A stretch of 64,000 nt of DNA from Streptomyces sp. I6 (GTDB lineage Bacteria > Actinomycetota > Actinomycetes > Streptomycetales > Streptomycetaceae). The translations under genes were made by a program, and so were the position numbers. Positions 30,570-41,029 of this stretch are shown here, piece by piece. The notes under the pieces were generated by a model. It had not been told where the DNA came from, searched no databases, and saw only the letters and a list, made by a program, of their open reading frames with translations. The stretch lies in NCBI GenBank assembly GCA_003725745.1, contig RHDP01000001.1:2447501-2511500 (forward strand), given 5' to 3'. Each line of letters opens with the position of its first letter. Positions within the stretch are counted from its first letter, which is position 1.

Positions 30570-32308
30570 GTGGATGCGCAGAGCCGTGGGCAGGCGGACG
30601 ACATCGACCCCGCCGACCAGTGGGTACTGAACCCGCAGACGGGTAACTACGAACTGCGACTGGACCGTTCCGCTCCGAAGCCGGACTCCCCCGCTCCGCC
30701 GACGCCGCTTCCCGCAGAACCGCCCGTCGCCGCGGCCCTTCCGGTGCCACTCCCGCGACCGCCGACGTTCCGGGGCAGCGCAGCCGGCGCTCGGCGCGCG
30801 GCGGCAGCGCCCAGGGCGGTGCCCGCGGCGGGCGCGGTGCGCAGCAGACCGCGGCGGGACGCCGGAAGCGCAAACAGCAGAAGAGCAGGAACAGGAAGAA
30901 GTCGGCGGCGATGTGGACCGGCGGCGTGACGGCCTGCGTCCTCGTCGCCGGCTCGGCGTTCGCGTACTACCTGTACGAGCGGCTCAACGGGAACCTCAGC
31001 ACGGTGGACGTCGGTGACGCCGGCTCCAAGGGGTTCAGCAAGGACGGCCCCGTCAACATCCTCCTCCTCGGCACCGACAAGCGCACCGGCGCGGGCAACG
31101 AGGGGTACGGCGACAAGGGCAGCAGCGGGCACGCCGACACCACGTTCCTGTTCCACGTCTCCGAGGACCGCACCAACGCCACCGCGCTGAGCATCCCGCG
31201 CGACCTCATCACCGACATCCCGGACTGCCCGACGAAGCAGCCCGACGGCTCGACCAAGATAATCAAGGGTTCCCAGGGCGTCCGCTTCAACGAGAGTTTC
31301 GGCGTCGGGGGCCGCGACCCCGGGTGCACGATGCGCACGGTCAAGGAGATGACCGGCGTTCCGGTCGACCACTTCATGATGGCCGACTTCAACGCGGTGA
31401 AGACCCTCTCGACCGCCGTCGGCGGGGTGGAGGTCTGCCTGGTCAACCCCATCAAGGACCGGGAGTCCAAACTGGACCTGCCCGCCGGCAAGCAGAAGGT
31501 CTCGGGCGAGGACGCCCTCGCGTTCGTCCGCAACCGGCACGGCCTGGGCAACGAGAGCGACCTCGACCGCATCAAGCAGCAACAGCAGTTCGTGGCGTCG
31601 ATGATCCGGCAGATGAAGGAAGACACGCTGGGCAACCCGCAGAAGATGTTCGCGGTGGCGGAGGCCGCGACCCAGGCGCTCACCGTCGACAGCGCGATCG
31701 GGGACATTCCCAAACTGACGGCCATGGCCCAGGAACTCGGCAAGATCGACATCAAGCACATCAGCTTCGCGACCGTGCCCGTGGTCGACAACACGGACGG
31801 CGCGACCGTCCTCCTCGACCAGGTCAAGGCACCGCAGGTGTTCAGCATGATCCAGAACGACATCTCCTTCACCGAGGTCAAGAAGAAGGAGTCGGCGGCG
31901 AAGGACAAGCAGGCCGCCCTGCTCGAGGGTTCGAGGGCCGACGCCTCCGAGGTCCGGGTCGACGTCTACAACGGCAGCGACACCCCGGGGGCGGCGCAGA
32001 AGACGCTGAACTGGCTGCAGGTCGAGAAGGGCGTGCTCAAGTCCACCAACAAGAGCAACGCCCCGGAGAAGACGGACAAGACGACACTGGAGTACGCGCC
32101 GAACCAGGCCGACCAGGCCCGCAAGCTCGCGGACCTCATGGGTCTGCCCGCCACCGCGCTCAAGCCCGGCACGGAGGACGCCGGGGACGCGCAGGCGATG
32201 GTCCTCACGCTCGGTGCCGACTTCAAGGGCGCGGGGGTGCCCGTCACCGCACCGGCGAAACCGCCGGTGGACAAGGTCGAAGCAGACAAGCAGGTGTGCG
32301 CCCAGTGA
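30570..32308 (+). CDS. LCP family protein 2 with C-terminal LytR_C domain, frameshifted in this sequence
   Basis: GTG 30570 after ACGGAGGAC opens MDAQSRGQADDIDPADQWVL, a proline-rich cytoplasmic tail. The frame breaks at G run 30772-30775; one added base continues QRSRRSARGGSAQGGARGGR, then a basic stretch and the membrane helix WTGGVTACVLVAGSAFAYYL. The LCP domain follows (NILLLGTDKRTGAGNEGYG, TALSIPRDLITDIPDCP, RIKQQQQFVASMIRQM). The end holds a LytR_C-like module (EVRVDVYNGSDTPGAAQKTL, LVLTLGADFKGAGV). Restored length is 579 aa. It lies 234 bp after LCP 1 and 49 bp before LCP 3, likely in one transcript with LCP 3. Confidence 0.9.
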
Positions 32309-32357
32309 CCCCGGAGCACCGGGGCGCGCGGCGCGCCTGAAGACAGGGGGACCAGGG

Positions 32358-34064
32358 GTGGGACGGAGCAGCCTGCAAGGGGAGGACACGCGGGAGCGTG
32401 TCGGGCACGCCGGGGAACACGGCCGGGCCGGCGGCAGCGGTGTGCGGGAGCGGGACGGTTCCGCCCGCCCGGACGACGACGGGGAGGGAGCCCCACCGGC
32501 GGCGGTACCGGCCGCCGGGGGCGGCGGACGGCCGCGGCCGCTCGGCAGCCCCAGCGGCCCGGGAAGACCCGGCAGACGCCGGACGCTGCGGTGGGTCGCC
32601 TGCGTGCTCTCCCTGCTGATACTCGGTACGGCGGGTGCCGGATACCTCTACTACGAGCACCTGAACGGCAACATCCGGACGGACGACCTCAACCTCGGCA
32701 AGAACGGGATGGCCGGCCACCGCGTGAACGCGGCCGGCCAGACGCCGCTGAACATCCTGCTGATCGGCTCGGACGCGCGGGACTCGGCCGAGAACAAGGC
32801 GCTCGGCGGCGCCCGGGACACCTTCGACGGCCCGCCGCTGGCGGATGTGCAGATGCTGGTCCACGTCTCCGCGGACCGCAGCAACATGTCCGTGATCAGC
32901 ATGCCCCGCGACACCGTGCTGAAGATCCCGGAGTGCACGGACCGCAGCGGCAAGGTGTACGAGGAGACCGGGTGGACGCTCACCAACGAGTCCCTCAGCC
33001 GCGGCGGCCCCGGCTGCACGGTGGCCACCTGGTACAAGCTCACCGGAATCACCATCGACCACTTCATGCAGGTCGACTTCGCCGGCGTGGTGTCGATGGC
33101 GGACGCGATCGGCGGGGTGCCCGTCTGCGTCAAGGACAACGTCTACTCGCGCAACAGCCAGGGGCAGGGCTCCGGTCTCAGGCTGAAGGCGGGCACGACC
33201 TCGGTCAAGGGCGAGCAGGCGCTGCAGTGGCTGCGCACCCGCTACGGCTTCAGGGACGGCACCGACCTGGCCCGCACGGAAGCCCAGCACATGTACATGA
33301 ACTCGATGGTGCGTGAACTGCGCAAGAGCACCAAGCTCACCGACCCCGCCAAGCTGCGGAGCCTGGCCGAGGCCGCCACCTCCGCGCTCACGGTCGACGA
33401 GGGCCTGGACACGGTGGCCAAGCTGTACGCCCTGGCCGAGGAGTTCAAGCAGGTGCCGACCGAGCGCATCACCATGACGACGATGCCCAACTTCTACAGC
33501 CAGCGCCCCGGCTTCGCCGGCAAGGTCGAACCCCTCCAGCCGGACGCCGAGCAGGTGTTCCGCATGGTGCGTGAGGACGTCCCGCTCGACGGAAAGGCGT
33601 CCAGGCGCACAGCGCCCGCCGCGCCCGCGGTGCCCGAGGACCCCGCCGCCGAGGCGGGCGAGATCGGTGTGCGGGTGCAGAACGGCACGTACACCGATGA
33701 GCTGGGGGCCGCGCGGGGACGGGCCACGGAGATCGCGGGGATCCTCACCGGCAAGGGCTTCACCCGGGCGACGGCGGACAGCCAGACCGATCCGCAGGAC
33801 CGGACGGTGGTGTTCTACCCGAGCGCGGAGCTGGCGGGCGATGCACGGGCGGTGGCCCAGGCCGTCGGCCTGCCGGTCTCCTCGGTGAGCAAGTCCGCCG
33901 ATGTCTCGGGTGTGACGCTGGTGGTGGGCGCGGACTGGCGGGAGGGCACCACGTACCCGCAGGACGCGGCCGGGAACGACACCAAGGCACCGTCGTCCGC
34001 GAAGCCGCTCAACGCGGGTGACACCGGGGCCTGCATGGACGTGCAGCCGGGCTTCACCTGGTAG
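32358..34064 (+). CDS. LCP family protein 3 with C-terminal LytR_C domain
   Basis: A 568-aa intact LCP protein. GTG 32358 follows CAGGGGGACCAGG. A Gly/Arg-rich cytoplasmic part leads to the helix WVACVLSLLILGTAGAGYLY. The catalytic domain has NILLIGSDARDSAENKALG, MSVISMPRDTVLKIPECTD, ITIDHFMQVDFAGVVSMADA and LARTEAQHMYMNSMVREL. The Q/Y variation (AQHMYMN) at the usual RxxQQ site is notable. The C-terminal LytR_C-like part reads GEIGVRVQNGTYTDELGAAR to ACMDVQPGFTW. The tight 49-bp spacing after LCP 2 suggests cotranscription. The role is wall-glycopolymer attachment by family. Confidence 0.92.
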   Translation: MGRSSLQGEDTRERVGHAGEHGRAGGSGVRERDGSARPDDDGEGAPPAAVPAAGGGGRPRPLGSPSGPGRPGRRRTLRWVACVLSLLILGTAGAGYLYYEHLNGNIRTDDLNLGKNGMAGHRVNAAGQTPLNILLIGSDARDSAENKALGGARDTFDGPPLADVQMLVHVSADRSNMSVISMPRDTVLKIPECTDRSGKVYEETGWTLTNESLSRGGPGCTVATWYKLTGITIDHFMQVDFAGVVSMADAIGGVPVCVKDNVYSRNSQGQGSGLRLKAGTTSVKGEQALQWLRTRYGFRDGTDLARTEAQHMYMNSMVRELRKSTKLTDPAKLRSLAEAATSALTVDEGLDTVAKLYALAEEFKQVPTERITMTTMPNFYSQRPGFAGKVEPLQPDAEQVFRMVREDVPLDGKASRRTAPAAPAVPEDPAAEAGEIGVRVQNGTYTDELGAARGRATEIAGILTGKGFTRATADSQTDPQDRTVVFYPSAELAGDARAVAQAVGLPVSSVSKSADVSGVTLVVGADWREGTTYPQDAAGNDTKAPSSAKPLNAGDTGACMDVQPGFTW

Positions 34065-34446
34065 CGCGGGAGGAGCGGGGCCGGACAAGCGGACGGGTGC
34101 GGGCGGCATACGGCTGCCGTCCTTCGTCAGGGCCCACCCGGCCGCCCCGGCCCGTCGGCCGCCCCAGCCCATCCGGGGTGGGCGGCCGGGGGCGAGCGGC
34201 CGGGGGTGGGCGGGCGCGGGCCGTGCGGGCGGATTTCCTCGGGGGTTCCCCGGACGGGCCGTTCGGCACCCGGCGGGCATCCGGTCGGCACCCGGCGCCG
34301 GGAACTGCCCCGCCCTCGGAGCGGGCCCGTCCTCAGCGCGGGCCCCTGGTCAGCGCAGGCCCGTCCTCAGCGCGGGCCCCTGGTCAGCGCGGGCCCGTGG
34401 TATCAGGGCTGTGTCGCTGCCCCGTCGTCGGCGCGGGTCCGCGGTG
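34065..34446. other. Gap between convergent LCP 3 and GT2 genes, repeats only
   Basis: About 380 bp without a gene. From about 34320 to 34400 a 34-bp unit containing GCGCGGGCCCCTGGTCAGCG occurs twice, followed by degenerate copies. Confidence 0.6.
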
Positions 34447-35484
34447 TCAGGCCTGTGTCGGCGCGGTCACCGCAGGCCGGCGGCTCTCGATGACCTTCTT
34501 CGCCAGTGACCGCGGACTCGTCAGGAAGCCGAAACCCCACGACATGTGCATCGTCGCCAGCGCCACCGGGATCCGGACGCGGGCCTTCCAGGGGAGTCCC
34601 TTCCCCGCCGGGACCGAACCGGCGGTGATCGCCGCGAGGTAGCCGGCCGGGACCACGAAACCGAGCGGGGTCAGAACCGCGCCCACCACCAGGCCCGCGG
34701 CGATCGCGCAGACGGCGGTCGGCGGCGCGAGATAGCGGAGGTTGATCGAGCCGGAGTGGTAGCGGGCGACGACACGGCGCCAGCGGCCGTAGTCCTTGTA
34801 CTGCTTGGCGAGTGCCTTCACGGAGGGGCGCGGCCGGTACCGGACCCTCAGCTCCGGAGAGAACCAGATCAGGCCGCCGGCCTCGCGGATGCGGAAGTTG
34901 AGCTCCCAGTCCTGGGCGCGGATGAACTCCTCGTTGTAGCCGCCCTGCCGCTCCAGCGCCTCGCGGCGGAAGACTCCCAGGTACACGGTCTCCGCGGGGC
35001 CAGCCTCACCGCCGGTGTGGAAGGCCGCGTTGCCGACGCCGATCTTCGAGGTCATCGCGGCGGCGACGGCGTGCTCCCAGTCGTTCTCGCCCTCGGCGTG
35101 CATGATGCCGCCCACGTTCTGCGCGCCGGTCTCCTCCAGGAGCCGGACCGCCGTCGCGATGTAGTCCGGTGACAGCATCCCGTGCCCGTCGACGCGGACG
35201 ACGATCGGATGGCGGGACGCTCTGATCGCGGCGTTGAGCGCGGCGGGCGTACGGCCGGTGGGGTTGGGGACCGTGTGCACCCGACCCCACGGGTTCGACG
35301 CCGTCTCGCGCACCAGTTCCGCGGCGATCTCGTCGGTGCGGTCGGTCGACGGGCCCAGTGCGATCACCACCTCCATCTCGCCCGCGTAGTCCTGCTGCAG
35401 GATGTGGCGGACGGCGTCGCGCAGATGACGTTCCTCGTTGAGGACCGGCATGATCACGGAGACGGCGGGCGGGGCGGCTGGCAT
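34447..35484 (-). CDS. Glycosyltransferase family 2 with C-terminal membrane helices
   Basis: A 345-aa GT2 enzyme: VSVIMPVLNEERHLRDAVRH (GT-A start), VVIALGPSTDRTDEIAAELV, the acidic site IVVRVDGHGMLSPDYIATAV, and the acceptor-side motif GYNEEFIRAQDWELNFRIRE. Hydrophobic segments near the end (AIAAGLVVGAVLTPLGFVVP) anchor it to the membrane. It resembles the succinoglycan ExoA-type or mycofactocin/rhamnosyl-type transferases, but donor and acceptor cannot be fixed. The gene is divergent from LCP 4, so both probably serve cell-wall glycopolymer assembly. Confidence 0.88.
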   Translation of the reverse strand: MPAAPPAVSVIMPVLNEERHLRDAVRHILQQDYAGEMEVVIALGPSTDRTDEIAAELVRETASNPWGRVHTVPNPTGRTPAALNAAIRASRHPIVVRVDGHGMLSPDYIATAVRLLEETGAQNVGGIMHAEGENDWEHAVAAAMTSKIGVGNAAFHTGGEAGPAETVYLGVFRREALERQGGYNEEFIRAQDWELNFRIREAGGLIWFSPELRVRYRPRPSVKALAKQYKDYGRWRRVVARYHSGSINLRYLAPPTAVCAIAAGLVVGAVLTPLGFVVPAGYLAAITAGSVPAGKGLPWKARVRIPVALATMHMSWGFGFLTSPRSLAKKVIESRRPAVTAPTQA

Positions 35485-35671
35485 GGGTTCCTCGGGGTCC
35501 GGGGGTGTCCCCCGGGAGACAACGGCCTCGGGGAGACAGCGGCGTCGCCCGCCACGTTACCGCGAACGGGGGACACCGATGCGCGCCTCCCCCCGGCCTC
35601 CCCGTGCCGCAGATCGTATGGGCCTACGGTGCTCAGGATCACCGGTCTGCTGCCCCGCGGAGGTGCCCCTC

Positions 35672-37254
35672 GTGCCCACACCGCCCCGCTCGCCCCGTCC
35701 GCGACCGGCGGCGGGCCGTCCCAGACCGGTTCCCAGGCCGGCGGCGGGCCGCCCCGGACCGGAGGCACGGCGTCGGGGCGAAACGGCGCAGCGCCGGGGG
35801 CGGCGGGGAACGGCCGCCGGGGGCCGGCCCCGCGCACACGCGGGCGGGGGCAGGCGGAACGGCCCCGCTGGGGGATGCGGATGGTGACGACCCTCTCGGT
35901 GCTGGTACTCGGTGTGGGTGGGATCGGTCACGCCCTGGTGACGGGGCTGGACAGCGGCATCGGCCGGGTCGATCCGTTCAGGGACATGAAGAACCGCCCG
36001 GCGCACGGCAACGGGATGAACATCCTGCTCGTCGGCACCGACGGCCGGGACACGATCACCAAGGAGGAGCGCCACAAGTACCGGCTGGGCGGAGCTCCCT
36101 GCCGCTGCACCGACACGATCATGCTGGTGCACATCTCCGAGGACCGGGAGCGGGCGAGCATCGTCAGCCTCCCCCGCGACTCGTACGCGGAGATCCCCGC
36201 CCACACGGACCTCACCACGGGCGAGAAGCACGGCCTGCACGCGGTGAAACTGAACGCGGCGTACGCGGAGGGCGGGCCCGCGCTGACCGTGCGGGCCGTG
36301 GAGGACCTGACGAGGGTGAGGGTCGACCACTATCTGGAGATCGACTTCCGCAGCTTCATGAAGACCGTCGACGCGATCGGCGGGGTGGAGGTCTGCACCG
36401 CCCGGCCGCTGAAGGACACCCATTCCGGTCTCGACCTCACTGCGGGTACGCACCGGCTCGACGGCGCGCAGGCACTGCAGTACGTGCGGGCCCGGCATGT
36501 GGACGGGGCGGCCGACCTGGGGCGGATGCAGCGCCAGCAGCGGTTCGTGGCGGCCCTGGTGCAGCAGGCCGCCAGCAGCGGGGTGCTGCTGAACCCGGTG
36601 AAGTTCCGCCAGGTCAGCACCGCGGCGCTGAACTCCGTACGGGCCGACCGGGGCTTCGGCACCGACCAGCTCCTCACCCTGGGCAAGGCGATGAGGAGCT
36701 TCGCCCCGGCGTCGACGGAGTTCGTCTCCGTCCCCGTCAAGGACCCGAGCTTCCCGGTGAAGGGGGTCGGCTCGACGGTGAAGTGGGACCCGGTGAAGGC
36801 GGAGCGGCTCTTCCAGGCCCTCCGGGAGGACAGGCCGCTCGCCCCGGAACGTCCGCGGGCGGCCGCGTCCGCACCCCCCGCCAAGGTCGTCGAGGTCCCG
36901 CCGCGGCAGATCCGGGTGCAGGTCTACAACGGGACGCAGCTGGACGGACTCGGCTCCCGGGTGGACTCCGCCCTGCGGGCGACCGGCTTCAACACGACGC
37001 GGACCCCGCTGAACGGCGGCAAGCGCGATGTGAAACGCACCTTCGTCACCTACGACCCGCGCTGGGACCGCTCGGCGAGGTCCCTGGCGGTGGCCCTGCC
37101 GGACGCCGAACTGCGCCCCGTGCAGGGCCATGGACCGACACTCCATGTGACGGCGGGCTCCGGCTTCACCTCGGTGACCCCCGTCCGGGCGGAAACCCCC
37201 CGGCCCAGGGGCGCCTTCGGTGCCGTCACCGGCGACGAGGTCCTCTGCCGCTGA
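35672..37254 (+). CDS. LCP family protein 4 with C-terminal LytR_C domain, probably frameshifted near the start
   Basis: The LCP part is clear: a helix (TTLSVLVLGVGGIGHALVTG), NILLVGTDGRDTITKEERHK, ASIVSLPRDSYAEIPAHTD, VDHYLEIDFRSFMKTVDAIG, GRMQRQQRFVAALVQQA and a LytR_C tail (IRVQVYNGTQLDGLGSRVDS). In its own frame no good start exists. In the neighbouring frame GTG 35672 has an excellent GCGGAGG 8 nt upstream and gives a Pro/Arg-rich cytoplasmic tail. One missing base, best placed in the C run 35863-35866, joins the two frames to give 527 aa. The site of the break is uncertain; ATG 35876 in the LCP frame is the alternative start. Confidence 0.82.
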
Positions 37255-37652
37255 CGGCTCGGAGGCAGGCACGGTCCGGTGGCGGTGGCGGGGCATTGGC
37301 CTGACGGTGGCGGAGCGGCGGCCTGACGGTGACGGGGCATTGGCCTGAGGTGGCAGAGCGGCGGCCTGACGGTGACGGTGGTCGGGCGGCGTTGGGGCGC
37401 GGGGTGCGCCGAGGGCAGGGGCCGCGAGACACCACCGCGCGGCGATACGGACGGGCGGGTACGCCGGGGCCGGTTGCCGCGAGGCGCCGGTGAGCCTCTC
37501 GACGACGCGGAGCGGCTGCGCGGAACCCGGGCCCCGGCGCACGCAACCGGCGACGGCTCAGCGGGGCCGGTCGGTCCTCGTGGCTCCCCGGCAAGGGCCC
37601 GGGACAGGGGTGCGGTCCCCGCGGGCACGACGGAGCCCCCCGAGGTGAGACC
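37255..37652. other. Gap after LCP 4 with 44-bp repeat, no gene
   Basis: From about 37285 to 37375 a 44-bp unit containing GGGGCATTGGCCTGA and AGCGGCGGCCTGACGGTG occurs twice. Nothing coding is supported in the remaining 280 bp. Confidence 0.6.
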
Positions 37653-38201
37653 TCAGTCCTCGTACCCCTCGGCCGCGCGACGCTCGCGGAGTTCCTTGAT
37701 GGCGCGGCGACGGGCCAGCCGGTGGGTGCGGCGGATCTGCGCCTCCTGGTAGCGCCGCTTGTCGCGCTCCGTCCCGGGGACCACCGGAGGGACGGGACGG
37801 GGCTTGCCGTCCGCGTCGACGGCGGCGAACACCAGATACGCGGAGCCGACCTGGGTCGCGGGTGCCGACTCGTTCCAGCGCTCGGCGAGTACCCGGACGC
37901 CGACCTCCATCGAGGACCGGCCGGTCCAGTTGACCTGGGCCTTCACATGCACGAGATCGCCCACCCTGACCGGCTCCAGGAAGACCATCTCGTCCATGGA
38001 GGCCGTGACCGCCGGTCCGCCGGAGTGCCGGCCGGCGACGGCGCCCGCCGCGTCGTCCACCAATTTCATGATCACACCACCGTGCACCGTCCCGAGGAGG
38101 TTGGTGTCGCTGTGCGTCATGATGTGGCTGAGGGTCGTACGCGAAGCCGATGTCGGCTTACCCGGAATGCCGCTCTCCGAGCGCTGGGCCTGGTCTGTCA
38201 T
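37653..38201 (-). CDS. Acyl-CoA thioesterase (hotdog fold)
   Basis: A 182-aa single hotdog-domain thioesterase of the BACH/YciA-like type: SRTTLSHIMTHSDTNLLGTV then HGGVIMKLVDDAAGAVAGRH with the conserved Asn-Asp catalytic pair region, and RVGDLVHVKAQVNWTGRSSM. The basic helical C-terminus (RRTHRLARRRAIKELRERR) is usual in actinobacterial members. It hydrolyses medium/long acyl-CoA by family. ATG 38201 (MTDQAQRSESG) is preferred; GTG 38210 nine bases upstream is possible. Divergent from LCP 5. Confidence 0.88.
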   Translation of the reverse strand: MTDQAQRSESGIPGKPTSASRTTLSHIMTHSDTNLLGTVHGGVIMKLVDDAAGAVAGRHSGGPAVTASMDEMVFLEPVRVGDLVHVKAQVNWTGRSSMEVGVRVLAERWNESAPATQVGSAYLVFAAVDADGKPRPVPPVVPGTERDKRRYQEAQIRRTHRLARRRAIKELRERRAAEGYED

Positions 38202-38320
38202 GCCCTCCACCCTATGCGGGCCCCCGGGGACCGCGGCATTGCATCAGATTCGCTACAGCCCCGGTGTGATTTGTCACCCGCTCTGTCGGGCTTTCGGCCG
38301 CGGCCTGCACACTGTTCCGC

Positions 38321-39538
38321 ATGAATGACTGGCCCGATGGATACGGACACGGCAGCCGGGGCGCGGAACCCGAGGGGCCGCGTGTGATGCGCCATGTGCG
38401 GCGACGCCCGATCCCGCAGCAGCCGCAGGGGTACGACGACGGGTACGACGCCCCGTACGACAGCGGTTACAACACGGGCCAGGTCTACGGTTCACCGTCC
38501 GGCCGGGGAGGCGGCGGGTACGGCGGCCCCGGCGAGCCGCCCGCCTACGGCCGCCCCGCGCCCGACTGGCGCAGGCGGCTCAAGGTCGGCTCGATCACCG
38601 TGCTCGTGCTGGCTCTCGGGGTCTCCATAGGCACCTACTTCTGGGCTGACTCCAAGATGCGCCGCGAGGTCGACCTCGCCAAGGTCATAGACCGGCCCGA
38701 GGAGGGCGACTGCACGACGTATCTGATCGTCGGCTCCGACAGCCGCGAGGGCATGTCCGCGGAGGAGAAGAAGCGCCTGCACACCGGATCCGCCGAGGGC
38801 AAGCGCACCGACTCCATGATGATCCTGGCCGCCTGCGGCAGCGGGAACACCATGATCTCGCTCCCCCGCGACTCGGACGTGGAGATCCCGTCCTTCGTGG
38901 GCTCGGAGTCCGGCAAGACGTTCCCGGCCCAGGGCCGCCGGGTGAAGCTGAACGCGGCGTACGCGGAGGACGGCCCCGAGCTGCTGGTCCGCACCGTGGA
39001 GCACAACACCGGCCTGCGGATCGACCACTACGCGGAGATCGGCTTCGCCGGCTTCGCGAACATCGTGGACTCACTCGGCGGCGTCGAGATGGACATCCCC
39101 AAGGCCTTCAAGGACGAGAAGTCCGGCGCCGACTTCCAGGCGGGCACGCAGACCCTGAACGGCGAGCAGGCCCTCGCCTTCGTCCGGACCCGGTACGCCT
39201 TCGCCGGCAGCGACCTGGACCGCACCAAGAACCAGCAGAAGTTCCTCGCCGCGCTGGCCAACCAGGCCGCGACGCCGGGCACGATCCTCAACCCGTTCAG
39301 GCTCTACCCGACCCTGGGCTCGGGCCTGGACACGCTGATCGTCGACAAGGACATGTCCCTGTTCGACCTGGCCGAGATGTTCTTCGCGATGAAGAGCGTC
39401 AACGGCGGCGACGGCACCTCGATGAACATGCCGATCTCCGGCAGCCGCGGTAGCAACCTGGTCTGGGACAAGGAGAAGGTGCGTCAGCTGATGGACCAGA
39501 TCAAGAACGACGAGAAGGTCACCGTCACCGCCGACTGA
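38321..39538 (+). CDS. LCP family protein 5
   Basis: A 405-aa LCP protein without frameshift. A Tyr/Gly-rich cytoplasmic tail (GYDDGYDAPYDSGYNTGQVY) is followed by the anchor VGSITVLVLALGVSIGTYFW. Catalytic segments are YLIVGSDSREGMSAEEKKR, NTMISLPRDSDVEIPSFVGS, RIDHYAEIGFAGFANIVDSL and LDRTKNQQKFLAALANQA. It has no LytR_C module, unlike proteins 2-4. The length and plain architecture match a separate LCP subgroup. It is divergent from the thioesterase. Confidence 0.93.
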   Translation: MNDWPDGYGHGSRGAEPEGPRVMRHVRRRPIPQQPQGYDDGYDAPYDSGYNTGQVYGSPSGRGGGGYGGPGEPPAYGRPAPDWRRRLKVGSITVLVLALGVSIGTYFWADSKMRREVDLAKVIDRPEEGDCTTYLIVGSDSREGMSAEEKKRLHTGSAEGKRTDSMMILAACGSGNTMISLPRDSDVEIPSFVGSESGKTFPAQGRRVKLNAAYAEDGPELLVRTVEHNTGLRIDHYAEIGFAGFANIVDSLGGVEMDIPKAFKDEKSGADFQAGTQTLNGEQALAFVRTRYAFAGSDLDRTKNQQKFLAALANQAATPGTILNPFRLYPTLGSGLDTLIVDKDMSLFDLAEMFFAMKSVNGGDGTSMNMPISGSRGSNLVWDKEKVRQLMDQIKNDEKVTVTAD

Positions 39539-39600
39539 GAACGCCTCGGTTCGAGGAAGCGGCCCCGTGTTGCGGACCCGTGCCGAAGGCGGCGGACCGG

Positions 39601-39662
39601 GGCACCGGGTTGGGGCACTCAACGGAGGCACCGGGCCGGGGCACTCGACGGAGGCACTGGGC
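39601..39662. repeat. Tandem 26-bp repeat, 2.4 copies
   Basis: GGCACCGGGTTGGGGCACTC-type units at 39601-39626 and 39627-39652, with a partial third. They lie in the 208-bp gap between LCP 5 and DUF397. Confidence 0.85.
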
Positions 39663-39746
39663 CGCGGACGGGGCGCCGGTTCCGCGGGCCCGTGGCCGCC
39701 CCGGTGCCGGGGTGGTCCCCGGCACCGGGCGTCCCGTGCTCGGCGG

Positions 39747-39953
39747 TCAGCTCCCCGCCGTGTACGCCACGAAGTCCCCCCATGCCTCCGGGGTGAAGCC
39801 GAGCAGAGGACCGGACACGCTCTTGGAGTCGCGGACATGGACCGCACCGACCCCCGCCGCGACCTCGACGCAGTCTGGGCCGTCGGCCGTGCTGTAGCTG
39901 CTCTTGACCCACACCAGCCCGGAACCGACCCCGGCCGAGGGCTTGACAGTCAT
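39747..39953 (-). CDS. DUF397 domain protein
   Basis: A 68-aa DUF397 protein: [20 protein letters not shown], then [20 protein letters not shown] and [11 protein letters not shown]. The family occurs beside XRE/DUF5753 regulators in Streptomyces, as with WhiJ and its neighbours, and genetic work there points to the small protein antagonising or binding its regulator. Its ATG overlaps the XRE gene stop by 4 bp, so the pair is coupled. Confidence 0.93.
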   Translation of the reverse strand: MTVKPSAGVGSGLVWVKSSYSTADGPDCVEVAAGVGAVHVRDSKSVSGPLLGFTPEAWGDFVAYTAGS

Positions 39954-40876
39954 ATCTCTCCCAGCAGTTTCTCGATGAAGGATCGCGACAGCCGAGGCGT
40001 GAGGGCCTGCGACCTGATCAGGCCGTACCGCATCTCCAGGATCTGGACCTCCCTGGGCTCGCTGATCAGACGGCTGGTGAGCTGCACCTCGTTGTGCGCA
40101 ACAGCCGTGCCGTCGCTCAGCTTGAGCACCCTGTGCGAGCCGTCCAGGCCCGCATGCTCCTCGGTCTCCGTCGGCATGACCTGGATCTCGACATGCCGCA
40201 ACGCGCCGACTTCCAGCAGGTGTTCGAGCTGACGACGCAGCACCATTCTGCCCCCGACCGGCCGCCTGAGCGTCGCCTCTTCCTGCACGAACGTGAGAAG
40301 GGGCGAGGGCTGCCGGTCGAACACCGACTGCCGGGCCATCCGCGCGGCCACCAGGCGCTCGATCTGGTCCTCCGAGAAGGCGGGCCGCCGCCCCCGGTAC
40401 AGCGCACGGGCGTACTCCTCGGTCTGCAGCAGTCCGTGCACCACAGCGCCGGCGTATGCGCCCATCTCGACCGCGTCCGCCTCCAGCTTCGCCAGATCCC
40501 GGACCTTCTTCGGATACCTCGCCTCCGCCACGTCCTTCTTCATCGCCGCCAGCTTCCCGCCCGCGCCCAGGGCCTCGTCCGCCCGGTCCAGGAACTCCGG
40601 CTTCGGGATGCGCTTGCCGGTCTCCACCTTGTAGACCTGGTTCTCGCCGTAACCGATCGCCGCGCCCAGATCCGCCGCGCGCATCCCCGCCGCCTCGCGC
40701 CAGAGCCGCACCTGCCTGCCGACCACCGCGATCACCGCGCCCGAGTCGTCCTCCGGCCCCATCCCCCGGTCCGGCTCGTCCGCCACGTCGACCACGTCCA
40801 CCACCGCCATCCCGTCCACCCCGTCCACACCGCCGCCTGCCCCGCCTGCCCTATCGGCCCCGAGCCCACCCGTCAT
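39950..40876 (-). CDS. XRE-family HTH regulator with DUF5753 domain
   Basis: A 308-aa WhiJ-like regulator. The HTH spans about residues 50-105: [40 protein letters not shown]. The DUF5753 C-terminal domain follows: [40 protein letters not shown] and [16 protein letters not shown]. The first ~45 residues are Gly/Asp/Val-rich and may not be translated; a later start such as [17 protein letters not shown] is possible. It is coupled to DUF397 and divergent from an ATP-binding gene, the usual triad arrangement. Such clusters influence development or antibiotic production; the target of this one is unknown. Confidence 0.9.
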   Translation of the reverse strand: MTGGLGADRAGGAGGGVDGVDGMAVVDVVDVADEPDRGMGPEDDSGAVIAVVGRQVRLWREAAGMRAADLGAAIGYGENQVYKVETGKRIPKPEFLDRADEALGAGGKLAAMKKDVAEARYPKKVRDLAKLEADAVEMGAYAGAVVHGLLQTEEYARALYRGRRPAFSEDQIERLVAARMARQSVFDRQPSPLLTFVQEEATLRRPVGGRMVLRRQLEHLLEVGALRHVEIQVMPTETEEHAGLDGSHRVLKLSDGTAVAHNEVQLTSRLISEPREVQILEMRYGLIRSQALTPRLSRSFIEKLLGEI

Positions 40877-41029
40877 ACGACACCGCCTCCCTCCGTGTGC
40901 CCGCCGCCCGCATCACACCGGCAACCACGCCCGTACACCACGGACAGGGCCGCCCAACGCCTGGACAGTCACTGTCCGTACACGAGGCGCTCTGTTCAGA
41001 GTACGAGCGAACCGGCCACGCTGAGTGAT

